DNA of 64,000 nucleotides from an uncultured Alphaproteobacteria bacterium (GCA_903860975.1 CAIOSI010000023.1:1-64000), one strand, 5' to 3'. Counted from the first letter of the stretch, positions 18,607-27,524 are shown. Notes: generated by a model from the sequence alone, not told the origin. Translations and numbers: made by a program.

Positions 18607-19620
18607 ATGGCCGACTATGAGATTTTCGAGGCTGGCGATGTGGCGTTGCAGTCTGGCACGGTGCTGCCCGCAACGCAGGTCGCCTACCGTACCCATGGCC
18701 GCCTAAATTCTGCCCGCGATAATGCAATTGTTTATCCGACCCACTATTGCGGCACCCACGATAGTAACGCCTGGGCGATCGGACCGGGCATGGCCCTAGA
18801 TCCCGAGGCTTATTTCATCGTCGTGCCAAACATGCTCGGCAATGGCCTGTCGTCATCCCCCAGCAACACCTTGTCACCAAACGATGGCCCGCGTTTTCCG
18901 ACGGTTACGGTGCGCGACAATGTCCTTTTGCAGCACCGCTTGGTCACTGAACAGTTTGGCGTCGAGACCTTGGCCCTGGTAACCGGCCATTCGATGGGCG
19001 CGCAGCAAACCTTTCAATGGGGGGCCCTCTTCCCTGAAATGGTGCAACGGATCGCGCCATTCTGTGGCTCGGCGCGCACTTCACGACACAACTGGTTGTT
19101 CCTCGAGGGCTGCAAATCCGCACTGCTCGCCGACGCAGCCTTCGCTAGCGGCGACTATGCCGCTGCGCCCACCGGGGGTATCCGCGCCTTTGCGCGTGTC
19201 TACGCCGGCTGGGCCTGGTCGCAGACCTTCTTCCGCCAGCAACTGGATCGTGAGCGTTTGGGGCTGCCCTCACTGGAGACCTTCCTGACCCAGGCCTGGG
19301 AGCCTACTTTTCAGGCGCATGACGCCAATAACCTGTTGGCGATGCTGGCCACCTGGCAAGCCGCCGATATCAGCGCCGACCCGCGCTTCAACGGCGAATT
19401 CGATAAGGCGTTGGCTGCGATTACAGCGAAGGCGATCGTCATGCCCTGCCGCACGGATCTCTATTTTCCGCCTGAGGACAGTGAGATCGAAGTCGCACAC
19501 ATGCCCAATGCGGAATTGCGGGTCATCCCCTCCGTCTGGGGTCATATGGCAGGCGGCGGCCTGAATCCTGAGGATGCGATGTTCATCAATGCAGCCCTTA
19601 AGGCGCTTTTGGCGCGCTAG
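18607..19620 (+). CDS. Alpha/beta hydrolase of the homoserine O-acetyltransferase (MetX)-like family
   Basis: 337 residues with the alpha/beta-hydrolase fold of MetX relatives. The nucleophile elbow is GHSMGAQQTFQWG, the acid is probably in MPCRTDLYFPPED, and the His is in VWGHMAGGG. The N terminus (VALQSGTVLPATQVAYRTHGRLN) and the oxyanion segment NMLGNGLSSSPSN match the family. True MetX proteins make O-acetyl-homoserine for methionine synthesis, but this subgroup lacks the full homoserine-pocket pattern I would expect and is safer as a MetX-like hydrolase or acyltransferase. Cytoplasmic, monocistronic. Confidence 0.85.
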   Translation: MADYEIFEAGDVALQSGTVLPATQVAYRTHGRLNSARDNAIVYPTHYCGTHDSNAWAIGPGMALDPEAYFIVVPNMLGNGLSSSPSNTLSPNDGPRFPTVTVRDNVLLQHRLVTEQFGVETLALVTGHSMGAQQTFQWGALFPEMVQRIAPFCGSARTSRHNWLFLEGCKSALLADAAFASGDYAAAPTGGIRAFARVYAGWAWSQTFFRQQLDRERLGLPSLETFLTQAWEPTFQAHDANNLLAMLATWQAADISADPRFNGEFDKALAAITAKAIVMPCRTDLYFPPEDSEIEVAHMPNAELRVIPSVWGHMAGGGLNPEDAMFINAALKALLAR

Positions 19621-19677
19621 GGCTCAGCTGCGTCTTAGGCAAGCCTTCCGACGCGACACCGACTGCGTCTGCGCTTA

Positions 19678-21210
19678 ATGAGTACGCCGATGAACCGCCG
19701 GGAATTTGGATTGGCCCTTTCGGCGTTGCCGCTCGTTGGGGCGTCGGGAGCTGGAGCCGGAATGGAACGTGACATGATCGAACTCTCGGCCTGCGACGCC
19801 GTCGCTGCCATGCGGGCGGGCGATATTTCAGCAGAGGCCTACGCTGAGGCCTTGCTGGCGCAATGCGCGGCCGGTCGCGAGCTCAACGCCTTTATCACAC
19901 AAGAGCCAGACCAGGTGCGCGAGGCCGGGCAGGCGGCCGACCGCCTGCGTGCATCCGGCGGGCGACTGGGTCCGCTGCACGGCCTGCCTATGCCGATCAA
20001 GGATAGCGTCAACACGCGGGGATTACGCACGACGGCCGGTACGCGGGCGCTCTGCGAGTTCCATCCGGCGCAGGACGCAACAGCCGTGGCGAAGCTGCGT
20101 GCCGCCGGCGCCAGCGTGCTGGGCAAGACCAATCTGCACGAACTGTCGTTTGGCTGGACGAGCAACAACGGAGCCTTCGGCGCCGTACGCAATCCCTACG
20201 ATCCGAAACGCATACCTGGCGGCAGCAGCGGCGGTACCGCTGCGGCGGTGGCCTCGCGGATGGCACCGCTTGGGGTGGCAGAAGACACGCAAGGGTCCAT
20301 CCGCGTGCCCGCGGCCCTTTGCGGCATTTGCGGGTTTCGGCCCACCACGGGCCGCTACCCCACCGACGGAACGGCACCGATCACGCCGCTCTTCGACCAG
20401 ATCGGTTCGCACGCGCGTACGGTCGAAGATCTTGTGCTGTTCGACGCTGTGATGACCGGCGATCAACGGCCTGTGGTGCCTGCGGAACTGCGCGGTGTGC
20501 GGCTTGGCATCGCCCGCAGTTACTATTTCTCAGGCCTGGACCCTGAGGTCGAGCACCAGATGGAAGCGGTTATGGCTCGCCTGCGCGCTGCCGGCGCTGT
20601 GCTGGTTGAGGCCGAAATTCCAGCCCTTGCCGACCTGGTCGCCCAGGTGACGGCACCAATCCAGATCCACGATGCCGCTGCCTCGCTTGCGGCCTATCTG
20701 AGGACGTCTGGAGCGCCCGTGAGCTTCGCTGCCATGGTCGAGGCCGTAAGCCCTGACGTAAAGGCGTTGTTAGAGCGATTTGTTGCGCCCGGCGCACCTT
20801 TTGCCGTGTCGCCGGCCGCCTACGCAGCCGCCCGCGACGTCCACCGCCCAGCCATGCAGAGACTCTTCGCCGATTATTTCGGGCAACATGACGTCGCTGC
20901 CATGTTGTTTCCCGCCACCATGACGTCAGCGCCCCTGATCGGCGAGGACGAAACTCTGGTGATCGGCGGCGCCGATATCGCTTTCCAAACCGCAATCGCA
21001 CGCAACATCAGCCCCGGTAGCACGGTTGGCCTCCCAGGACTGGTGCTGCCGATCGGGCTGACACGCGATACGCGCCTGCCGTTGGCCCTCGAGCTCGACG
21101 GTCCTGCCGGGCGAGACCGCAGTTTACTAAGCCTCGGCCTGGCTATCAGCGCCCTCTTGCCCCCAATGCCCGCGCCGGACATGGCGGTCTGGCCTGTAAG
21201 TGTGGCTTGA
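19678..21210 (+). CDS. Tat-exported amidase (amidase signature family)
   Basis: 510 residues. The N terminus MNRREFGLALSALPLVG is a twin-arginine signal, so it probably acts in the periplasm. The amidase signature Ser-cisSer-Lys triad is present: Lys in MPIKDS, the cis-Ser and following Ser in PGGSSGGTAAAVA, and the nucleophile Ser in DTQGSIRVPA. Most relatives read DTGGSIR; the Gln in place of Gly is unusual. Relatives hydrolyse mandelamide, indoleacetamide or similar amides. The substrate is not predictable. It lies 57 bases after the MetX-like gene. Confidence 0.9.
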   Translation: MSTPMNRREFGLALSALPLVGASGAGAGMERDMIELSACDAVAAMRAGDISAEAYAEALLAQCAAGRELNAFITQEPDQVREAGQAADRLRASGGRLGPLHGLPMPIKDSVNTRGLRTTAGTRALCEFHPAQDATAVAKLRAAGASVLGKTNLHELSFGWTSNNGAFGAVRNPYDPKRIPGGSSGGTAAAVASRMAPLGVAEDTQGSIRVPAALCGICGFRPTTGRYPTDGTAPITPLFDQIGSHARTVEDLVLFDAVMTGDQRPVVPAELRGVRLGIARSYYFSGLDPEVEHQMEAVMARLRAAGAVLVEAEIPALADLVAQVTAPIQIHDAAASLAAYLRTSGAPVSFAAMVEAVSPDVKALLERFVAPGAPFAVSPAAYAAARDVHRPAMQRLFADYFGQHDVAAMLFPATMTSAPLIGEDETLVIGGADIAFQTAIARNISPGSTVGLPGLVLPIGLTRDTRLPLALELDGPAGRDRSLLSLGLAISALLPPMPAPDMAVWPVSVA

Positions 21211-21493
21211 GGCGCTTTTCGAAAACGAGATCGGTAATCCTGGCACCTGTCAGTTGCTGTATTGGTATCGAAAAATCGAGGCATTGTCCGAAATCTGGGA
21301 AACCAGGCGCAAGCGGGCTTGGGCTCTGTCTGAGCAGATTGAGATCTACCGGCGGCCTCAAATGGGCCCGTCTGGCGTTAGCTGACGCTCTAGCGTCACC
21401 TTGCGGAAGTTCCGAACCGCCCAGGTGGAGCAACCGCTCATTGCTCCGTGCGGGTCAGGGGCTAATCTGGTCCTGGGTAAAGGGAGGCAAGCT

Positions 21494-21769
21494 ATGAGTG
21501 ATGCGCTCGGACCTGGCGACCTTGTTCTATGCGTCAATGCCGCCCCGAACCATGTCACGGGAAGGCCTGTTCCTCTGGTCGCCGGAGAGACCTACCGCGT
21601 CTTGGGAGTCATGGAATTTGGCTGCCCGTGCGGGCGTTCCGACGCCCTGCTGGATGTCGGCGTTGACTTCGCGTGGTGCCAGACGCGGTTCCGACTCTTG
21701 CCCAAGCCCAAGTCGCAGAGCCTCACGCGCCGAGTATTGGCACCCAAGGAAAAGGAGACTGCGCGATGA
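21494..21769 (+). CDS. Small hypothetical protein (91 aa), phage-like SH3/KOW pattern
   Basis: Starts at ATG 21494 with GGGAGG eight bases upstream. The sequence GDLVLCVNAAPNHVTGRP, then LVAGETYRVLGVME, then a CPC motif and RFRLLPKP, matches a recurrent small-protein type in Caulobacter-group genomes and phages that begins GDLV-C-V and carries GxxYxV, probably a small beta-barrel. No function is assigned. The stop overlaps the next ATG (ATGA), implying a two-gene unit. Confidence 0.65.
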   Translation: MSDALGPGDLVLCVNAAPNHVTGRPVPLVAGETYRVLGVMEFGCPCGRSDALLDVGVDFAWCQTRFRLLPKPKSQSLTRRVLAPKEKETAR

Positions 21770-21993
21770 ACGGACGGCCCAAAATGCCGACAAGGGCCTT
21801 CAGCGGCCTGTATCCGGCAAGCCGAAATATCGAGCGCACCCAAGATCTGTCGACGCTAGCGCAGGACGATGAATGGGCAGTTTTGACGAGGGGCGTTGCC
21901 TACAAGTTCACTCAGCGCTTGGCTCTATCCACCGCAAATAATGGTGTCATTGGCACGACGCCCGCCGTGTTATCGGCCGCATGCCCCAGATAA
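21766..21993 (+). CDS. Small hypothetical ORF coupled to upstream gene
   Basis: 75 codons opened by an ATG that overlaps the previous stop. The sequence (MNGRPKMPTRAFSGLYPAS..., EWAVLTRGVAYKF) is not recognised. Its last 27 codons run antisense to the end of the phosphoesterase gene on the other strand, so either the ORF truly overlaps or its 3' end is a frame-shifted remnant. The coupled start is the only positive argument. Confidence 0.35.
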   Translation: MNGRPKMPTRAFSGLYPASRNIERTQDLSTLAQDDEWAVLTRGVAYKFTQRLALSTANNGVIGTTPAVLSAACPR

Positions 21994-23012
21994 TCCGAAA
22001 GACGGAATGCGTCCTCAAGCGTGCGCAGCAAAGCGTAGTGATTGTAAGCCGTTGGATCGGACAGCCCGTGCGGTCCGTGATTGGTGATCACCACCATGGG
22101 TATGTGGCCGCCGCCAAAGTTTGAAATCGCATTGGGTGTGACCCCACAGCATCCTTCTCGGGTGCGGCCCGCGCCTTCGTCAAAGCCGATCAAAATGGCA
22201 ACATTTTGCTTGGAATTCCAAGCTTTAGTGCGCTGAAGGGCGGCCACCAGGCGGCCAACCTCCGCATCGCCGCGACGAATTAGCCCGGGAAGGTCGATGG
22301 AACCGTCACAGTCGGAGGGTACGCCGTCCCCGTGCAGCCCGTGCATTTCGTTGCACTGGTTTGGCACGATCAGGGCAAAGGCGGGCAGCCGGTTGGCTGA
22401 AATGTCTGCAGCTAGACGCTCGAAGTCTACGATGTGGTGGGCGCGGTGCGCGTCGGTCTGGACGCTGGCGAAGTTTATGAATCCAGAATGCTTCGAGGCA
22501 TAAAGCGCGGCAGTCTGAAGGCCGTTGGTCGCCTTGAGGTCTCCTGCCGTAACGGCCAGCGACCCGGACGCAGGCAGGTTTTCATAATAGCCCTTCCAGT
22601 CCAGTCCCTTGGCTTCGAGCTGTGCGCCGATATGCGGTAGGTGGATCGTATGGTCGACATAGCCTGCCTCGGTCGACCCACTGCAGAAGGGGTCCTTCGA
22701 TGGGCCGGGTTTGCAGTAAAACGCATCATCATCGTGGATGCCGAAGGTGTCGCCGCCCACCAGCGCCATGTAGTTGGCCTCGCTAGGATGGACCTCAGCG
22801 TAGAACTGTGTGGCCTTCCCGTAGATTGCCGCCAGCCGCGAAATGTTAGGCGCAGCCTTCGGATCCATAATCTGCTCGTAACTCTTGTTCTCCTCCATAA
22901 TCACGAACACGTGGTCATAGGCTGGAACGGAGCGGTCGGCCGCAGTTGCGCCAGCGGGGAAAGGGGCGGCGGCCAGGACAGAGGCCAACAACAGGCTAAG
23001 CAAGGTGATCAC
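21912..23012 (-). CDS. Exported phosphoesterase family protein (AcpA / phospholipase C-like)
   Basis: 366 residues with a Sec signal peptide (LLSLLLASVLAAAPFPAGATA). The mature protein begins YDHVFVIMEENKSYEQI, the metal-binding N-terminal motif of the phosphoesterase family that includes AcpA acid phosphatases and non-haemolytic phospholipase C. Further landmarks: PSEANYMALVGG (Ser/Asn nucleophile region), FALIVPNQCNEMHG, VAILIGFDEG and GGGHIPMVVITNHG. It likely cleaves phosphate or phosphodiester bonds in the periplasm. Alone on the minus strand. Confidence 0.88.
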   Translation of the reverse strand: MITLLSLLLASVLAAAPFPAGATAADRSVPAYDHVFVIMEENKSYEQIMDPKAAPNISRLAAIYGKATQFYAEVHPSEANYMALVGGDTFGIHDDDAFYCKPGPSKDPFCSGSTEAGYVDHTIHLPHIGAQLEAKGLDWKGYYENLPASGSLAVTAGDLKATNGLQTAALYASKHSGFINFASVQTDAHRAHHIVDFERLAADISANRLPAFALIVPNQCNEMHGLHGDGVPSDCDGSIDLPGLIRRGDAEVGRLVAALQRTKAWNSKQNVAILIGFDEGAGRTREGCCGVTPNAISNFGGGHIPMVVITNHGPHGLSDPTAYNHYALLRTLEDAFRLSDYLGHAADNTAGVVPMTPLFAVDRAKR

Positions 23013-23410
23013 CGATCGGAAAAAAGCGACGCCGCCCTGAAGCGAGCTGCAAGCGAGCGAATATCAAGACGTGATGACATTTTGTCGTCGTAAAGCCGAG
23101 ACTTGGGGATCAAAAACCCAGGTCCAAAAAATCCATTCGGATCGTTGCGCTTCGCAGCCTTTTCACTGTCCAACAGATCAGGGAATGGATCCCGCCCCGG
23201 TCCGCTCAGGTCCGCATTTCGCAGCCTGGTTGCAACGAACATTCACTTTGTATTCTCGCGGCGGCAACGTCGGATAAGCCTGGACCCGCACCGCTGTTTT
23301 GTCGCCCTGAAGCTGGGTGCGTGACGGGTTCTTAAGGGGGCGAAAGTGGTCTTTAAGGCAACTTCCAGCCTGGCCCTGGGGCGGTCCTGCTGAACGTCGC
23401 GAGTAGGGGG
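23013..23410. other. Intergenic stretch between two minus-strand hydrolase genes
   Basis: 398 bases with no supported gene. A minus-strand frame at 23009-23242 includes GFFGPGFLIPKSRL but has no recognisable domain and overlaps the phosphoesterase start. The stretch presumably carries the phosphoesterase promoter and the end of the deacetylase transcript. No clear hairpin was seen. Confidence 0.4.
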
Positions 23411-24370
23411 CTAGCGCCGGTCGCCGTTAATGGCGTCGTACTCTTGCAAGGTCTGGGCGGGAGGCTCCTGCCAGCTTGTCCAGGGCAGTTGTCTATGCAG
23501 TTCGTTGGACCAACGCTCAATCCAGTCGATGCCTTCACGCCCGACATAGGGGTCTCGCAGCCGATAGGCTGGGTCTTTCATGGCCTCTTCCAGCGTGACA
23601 CCCTTGAGGTTTCGTCGCTTCAAGATGTCAGCGAGGTCGTCGATGCAGTCGGCGTTCAGACGGGTGTCATGGAGTAACATCACGAACGCAATCTGGCGGC
23701 CAAGCAGCGCGCTGGATGCGCTCTGGTACCAACCGATGGTGCGGTCGGTGTACGCGAGGTACTGGCGCTTGATGCGTAGCCGCCGGACCTCATCATGGCG
23801 GGAGAGCGCGTCGTCATACGGTTCGGCGAATTCCCAGTCGCTCGCGTCGATGGTCACCGGGGCGATCCGATAGCCGTGGGCGGCGAGCCAGTCATCGATC
23901 TGGCGTTTGACCGCCTCGGGAAAGCCCGTTTCGAGATAGGGGTGGCGGAACCACGTCAAGGGCTTGCCGCGTTTCAACAGCAGGCTTCGGGTCACAGGCT
24001 CTCCCTTGGCGATGTCCTTTATATAACCCTCGGCGCCGAGGGTATTGGGCGATTCATGGCTGAATGTGTGGTTGCCGAGGTTCATGCCAGCGGCCAGCCA
24101 TTTGTCGAGGTTCGCGATCTGCTGAGCGCGGTTGATCTCGTCAAGCTTGCCTTCATTGACGAACCCGATCGCCGGCAGATGGCGCCGCCGCAGGGCTCGA
24201 AGCAGCGTATCATTCAGGTAGTTCACATAGGGCTGGTCGGCGAAGATGCTGAGCGCCGGTAGATCGTCGAAGGTCAGCGCGATCTTGCCTGAACGTGCCT
24301 GGGCGTTGGGCGCCAGGGCAACCAGCGCGAAACACGCAAGAAGTCCTGCGAGGCGTTTGAGCTCGCGCAT
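23411..24370 (-). CDS. Exported polysaccharide deacetylase (NodB domain)
   Basis: 319 residues with a signal peptide (LLACFALVALAPNAQA). The NodB motifs are complete: motif 1 LTFDDLPAL with the catalytic base and metal Asp, motif 2 HTFSHESP with the two metal His, motif 3 WFRHPYLETG, and a C-terminal LLHDTRLNAD. It should deacetylate an N-acetylated polysaccharide or peptidoglycan in the periplasm. The gene is monocistronic; no exopolysaccharide cluster is nearby, so the substrate is open. Confidence 0.9.
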   Translation of the reverse strand: MRELKRLAGLLACFALVALAPNAQARSGKIALTFDDLPALSIFADQPYVNYLNDTLLRALRRRHLPAIGFVNEGKLDEINRAQQIANLDKWLAAGMNLGNHTFSHESPNTLGAEGYIKDIAKGEPVTRSLLLKRGKPLTWFRHPYLETGFPEAVKRQIDDWLAAHGYRIAPVTIDASDWEFAEPYDDALSRHDEVRRLRIKRQYLAYTDRTIGWYQSASSALLGRQIAFVMLLHDTRLNADCIDDLADILKRRNLKGVTLEEAMKDPAYRLRDPYVGREGIDWIERWSNELHRQLPWTSWQEPPAQTLQEYDAINGDRR

Positions 24371-24723
24371 GCGATAAAGTTCCCCGGAACCAGCGGTGAC
24401 ATCTAAGGCACCTTTAGCGGATACCTACCGTGGCCACGGCGCCAACGTTTTATCGCAAGTTGCAGTGAAGAAGTGCAACCCGCTGGGCGAGGACCCGCAG
24501 TTCCTTTGTGCCCGAATAGGCTTTCTGGGACATCAATTCGCACAGAACCACAATGAGCGGTGAAGCCAATCGACCAGGCGTTAGCCGGTCACATGGGGGC
24601 TGCGCGACTGCGTCAAGCATGGAGGTAAGGTTCAGGCAATTGGTGGAACCTATCACGTTGCCACGCGTCTAACTCTCCAGGCAGCAGCGGGCTCGCGGGC
24701 GGCGCTGGGGGAGCGGCAAGAAA
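24371..24723. other. Divergent intergenic region, possible ECF (EcfG-type) promoter
   Basis: 353 bases between the divergent deacetylase and cytochrome genes. A minus-strand frame at 24450-24656 has no recognisable domain. On the plus strand GGAAC at 24645 is followed after 16 bases by CGTC, close to the GGAAC-N16/17-CGTT consensus of alphaproteobacterial EcfG general-stress sigma factors; one base of the -10 deviates. Confidence 0.35.
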
Positions 24724-25236
24724 ATGCGCGAATTCATCGGCGGCGTCGTCGCCGCGATGGGTGTGGGTTTAATTTTCGCTTATGGACTTTTGCATAGCGG
24801 TCTTGTGCCTGCCAATGCTGACGCCAAACCAAGCGGTCTGGAGCTATGGGCTGCGTCGACCTCATTGCAGGCGACCTTGCGAAGCGCCGCGCCGAAGGGG
24901 CCAAACCCCATAGCGTTGACTGATGCCAATCTCTATGAAGGCATCAAGCTCTACGATCAGCATTGTGTGCTGTGCCATGGCACTTCGCGCGGGGCGGCCT
25001 CGGCCGTGGCCAGGGGGCTCTATCCGGCGCCGCCGCAACTGGCGATCGAGGGCGTTGAGGACGATCCCGAAGGCGCGTCCTACTGGCGGATCAAGCATGG
25101 TGTGCGCCTGACCGGGATGCCGTCATGGGGGGCGAGCCTCACCGACCAACAGATTTGGACGCTCGCCCTGTTTTTGAAGCAGATGGACAAGCTTCCTGCC
25201 GGCCCCCGGGCGGCCTGGATTCAGGCCAGAAATTAG
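24724..25236 (+). CDS. Class I c-type cytochrome, membrane-anchored or exported
   Basis: 170 residues. An N-terminal hydrophobic segment (FIGGVVAAMGVGLIFAYGLL) acts as anchor or signal. The heme c attachment motif is CVLCH in DQHCVLCHGTSRGA, and the probable distal Met is in LTGMPSWGASL, followed by the C-terminal helix QIWTLALFLKQM. This is the layout of small mono-heme cytochromes in periplasmic electron transfer. The redox partner is unknown; the gene has no operon mates, and a decayed pseudogene lies convergently downstream. Confidence 0.9.
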   Translation: MREFIGGVVAAMGVGLIFAYGLLHSGLVPANADAKPSGLELWAASTSLQATLRSAAPKGPNPIALTDANLYEGIKLYDQHCVLCHGTSRGAASAVARGLYPAPPQLAIEGVEDDPEGASYWRIKHGVRLTGMPSWGASLTDQQIWTLALFLKQMDKLPAGPRAAWIQARN

Positions 25237-26080
25237 GCGCAAAGCACGGCGCGAAAAAAAACGGCCCTATCTGTATCCGCAATGGATCCGAGCGTTCGCG
25301 TGACCGACTCGCTGCCGGCCTGACGTTCCAAACGCTTGCCTCGCCCAGATAAGAAAATCACCGGGCGCGTCCAGAGCCCATCTGCCGAAATGGGTGTGCA
25401 CATCGTCACGCGGTGAGTTGGGTGGCGTCCACGCGAGATCGCATCGTCGAAGGTTTTCTGATCGAGCAGATGGGTGATCTTGATACGCTCGAGCGTGTGC
25501 TCGGCAATGAACCGCGCACGACGGGCTTTGCACAACAGCCAGCGCGCGGGTGTCGCGCGCCTTCGCTTCCTCGGCTTCGCTGAAGGCGCGGGGGGTGACA
25601 GACAGGCTATTCAGCGCGCCCCAATCTGCCCACTCGCCCGTCGCGACGTTGTAGAGATCAACCCCCGACATCGCGGTCCGTGAATAGAGCACAGTCTGGG
25701 ATTGAAGCAGATAGGGTGCGGCTCCAGGCGCGACCATCGCGTCCCATATGTCGATCTGCCAGGGCAGCGGAAAGGGCTGTGGGACCGCCCCGACGCGGCC
25801 CAGCCGCCGGCTTTTTGCCTGCACGATCGAGTATGGCCCGCATTTCATCAGCGCGGGCGGCCATGCAGGGAGCTTCCTGTTCGATTTCGGCCGCGTACTG
25901 AACGAACCTTGCAAAGTTGTCGCGCAAGGTGTCCTCGCCCTTGGCGACGATCTCCTTATGATGCAAAGCCTCTACGTATTGCTCCGCGCCGATCGCGATC
26001 AGGACGCCGATGGCGATGGTCCTGATCTCCTTCAGAAACTCTGGCTATCCGTGCCAGGGTTTGGGCTTGTGAATGTCCAT
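25233..26080 (-). pseudogene. Decayed membrane-anchored hypothetical protein (nonsense plus two frame breaks)
   Basis: Read on the minus strand from the ATG at 26080: MDIHKPKPWHG, then a TAG stop at codon 12 (26045-26047), then in the same frame PEFLKEIRTIAIGVLIAIG and AEQYVEALHHKEIVA. Near 25820 the reading continues in a second frame (PLPWQIDIWDAMVAPG, VATGEWADWG, EEAKARDTRALAVVQ), and near 25530 in a third (KARRARFIAEHTLERIKITH). The first part matches a common unnamed alphaproteobacterial family that begins 'HKPKPxHxWREFLxEIxxIVxGVLIALGAEQxVE', where the stop codon replaces the expected Trp. The 3' limit is uncertain. I infer a dead gene rather than programmed recoding. Confidence 0.7.
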
Positions 26081-26336
26081 GCCGATCCCAGCCGTTCGCG
26101 ATCAGTGAGGCTGGGCAGACTCGCTCCAGGGCAGCAACGGCGCTGCCTATTGCCCCACCGCACCACGCGACATAACGTCTCCCGGGGCACGGTTACAGAT
26201 CACCCGCAGGTCAGGCGCTCGAAGGGATCAAGTGGGAGAAGAACGCCAATTTGACCTCACCCGAATGCTCGATAATTGCTTTGAGATCCCATCGTTTTGC
26301 ATTTGTTTTTAATCATTAATCCCCAATTATGAAATC
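26081..26336. promoter_or_regulatory. Upstream region of the PAS kinase locus
   Basis: 256 bases upstream of the PAS histidine kinase. The last 70 bases become A+T-rich (runs such as TTTGTTTTTAATCATTAATCCCC before ATG 26337), unlike the flanking DNA, and probably contain the promoter. No clear -35/-10 pair or two-half-site operator could be assigned. No ribosome binding site of normal strength precedes the ATG. Confidence 0.35.
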
Positions 26337-27524
26337 ATGAACCGCCTCTCCGATTTTGCTGCGCATGGGTTAACCTCGGCAGATCGCCTATTGTCCGCGA
26401 TCGTCAGCTCTTCCGACGACGCAATCATTAGCAAGACAATCGATGGTAACATTACGAGTTGGAACGATGGTGCCGAGCGCATGTTCGGATACACCGCAGA
26501 TGAAGTGATCGGAGGTCCCATATCGATCTTGGCCGTACCCGGTCATGAGGCGGAGATGCCGGGTTTCTTGGAGGTCATCCGGCGTAGGGAGCGGATCGAT
26601 CATTTTGAGACTTGGCGGCGCCATAAGAACGGAACCTTGGTGCTGGTTTCGCTGACAGTTTCGCCGATCCTGGATGATAACGGACAGGTCATTGGCGCAT
26701 CGAAGGTCGCGCGTGACATTACCGCTGCGCGTTGGACGAGCCAGGCCCTGGCCAAGGCTGAGCTGCAATTACAGCAGCAGCATCGCGAGCTTCTGCACAC
26801 GGCCCGTCTGGGTGAACTGGGGCAGATGTCTGCAACGCTCGCCCATGAAGTGAGCCAGCCCCTGGGCGCCTTACTGAACTATCTGGGAGTTTGCGAAATA
26901 CTGATCGCTGATCCGGCCCGGACGGACATGAGCGTTCTGCGCGACGCGATGCAGGCGGCAATGGTTCAGGTCCAGCGTGCCAGCAAGATTTTGCAGCGCC
27001 TCCAGGCCTTTGCGCGGCCAGGCCAAGCGATGGGCAAGGTAGAACCGATTTCTGGTGCCGTAAGAGAGGGCTTGGCGCTTGCAACAATAGACGCCGCCCG
27101 CCTCGGCGTTAAGGTCGAGATCGAATGCGAGGCTGAAGATATCCTGGTGAAAGTTGACCGGGTTGAGCTTCAACAGGTGATCCTCAACCTTGTGCGCAAT
27201 GGAATTCAGTCGATGGAGGGGGCCGCTACAAAGAACCTGCGTGTGCTTTTGCACGATGCCGGCGCTCAAGTTGAGATTAGTATCTCCGATACCGGCTGCG
27301 GGCTGTCCAATGAGATCACGGGGCGGATTTTCGAGCCCTTCGTTACCACCAAGCCCGAGGGCCTGGGATTGGGTCTGTCGATTTGCCAAAAGATAATCGA
27401 AAGCTATGCCGGACGTCTGTGGGTCAAGGAAACTGGGCCACAAGGCACCACCTTTACTTTCGGTCTGAATGTTGTAGGCCGCTCGACCGAAGATGGAGGT
27501 CTCATCAGTGCCGTCGCTGATTGA
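26337..27524 (+). CDS. PAS-domain sensor histidine kinase (FixL-like architecture)
   Basis: 395 residues without membrane segments, so cytoplasmic. An N-terminal PAS/PAC domain spans about residues 15-135 (DDAIISKTIDGNITSWNDGAE shown by its ends DDAII and SWNDGAERMFGYT, with IGASKVARDIT closing it). A coiled linker leads to the phospho-acceptor His170 in LAHEVSQPLGALLNY, then HATPase motifs VILNLVRNGIQ, SDTGCGLS, FEPFVTTKPEGLGLGLS. The arrangement is that of FixL, but the heme-His pattern (HDxY) of FixL PAS is absent, so it is unlikely to be a heme oxygen sensor. The next gene, a receiver, overlaps by 17 bases and is the probable partner. Confidence 0.9.
   Translation: MNRLSDFAAHGLTSADRLLSAIVSSSDDAIISKTIDGNITSWNDGAERMFGYTADEVIGGPISILAVPGHEAEMPGFLEVIRRRERIDHFETWRRHKNGTLVLVSLTVSPILDDNGQVIGASKVARDITAARWTSQALAKAELQLQQQHRELLHTARLGELGQMSATLAHEVSQPLGALLNYLGVCEILIADPARTDMSVLRDAMQAAMVQVQRASKILQRLQAFARPGQAMGKVEPISGAVREGLALATIDAARLGVKVEIECEAEDILVKVDRVELQQVILNLVRNGIQSMEGAATKNLRVLLHDAGAQVEISISDTGCGLSNEITGRIFEPFVTTKPEGLGLGLSICQKIIESYAGRLWVKETGPQGTTFTFGLNVVGRSTEDGGLISAVAD

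Noticed and set aside
23009..23242. Minus-strand ORF with GPGFLIPK, reminiscent of a malic enzyme C terminus
   Set aside because: The similarity is a few residues, the frame overlaps the phosphoesterase start and no other domain part is present.
25233..26080. Programmed recoding of the decayed membrane protein
   Set aside because: It has a nonsense codon plus two separate frame changes with no slippery sites noticed, which fits decay better than recoding.
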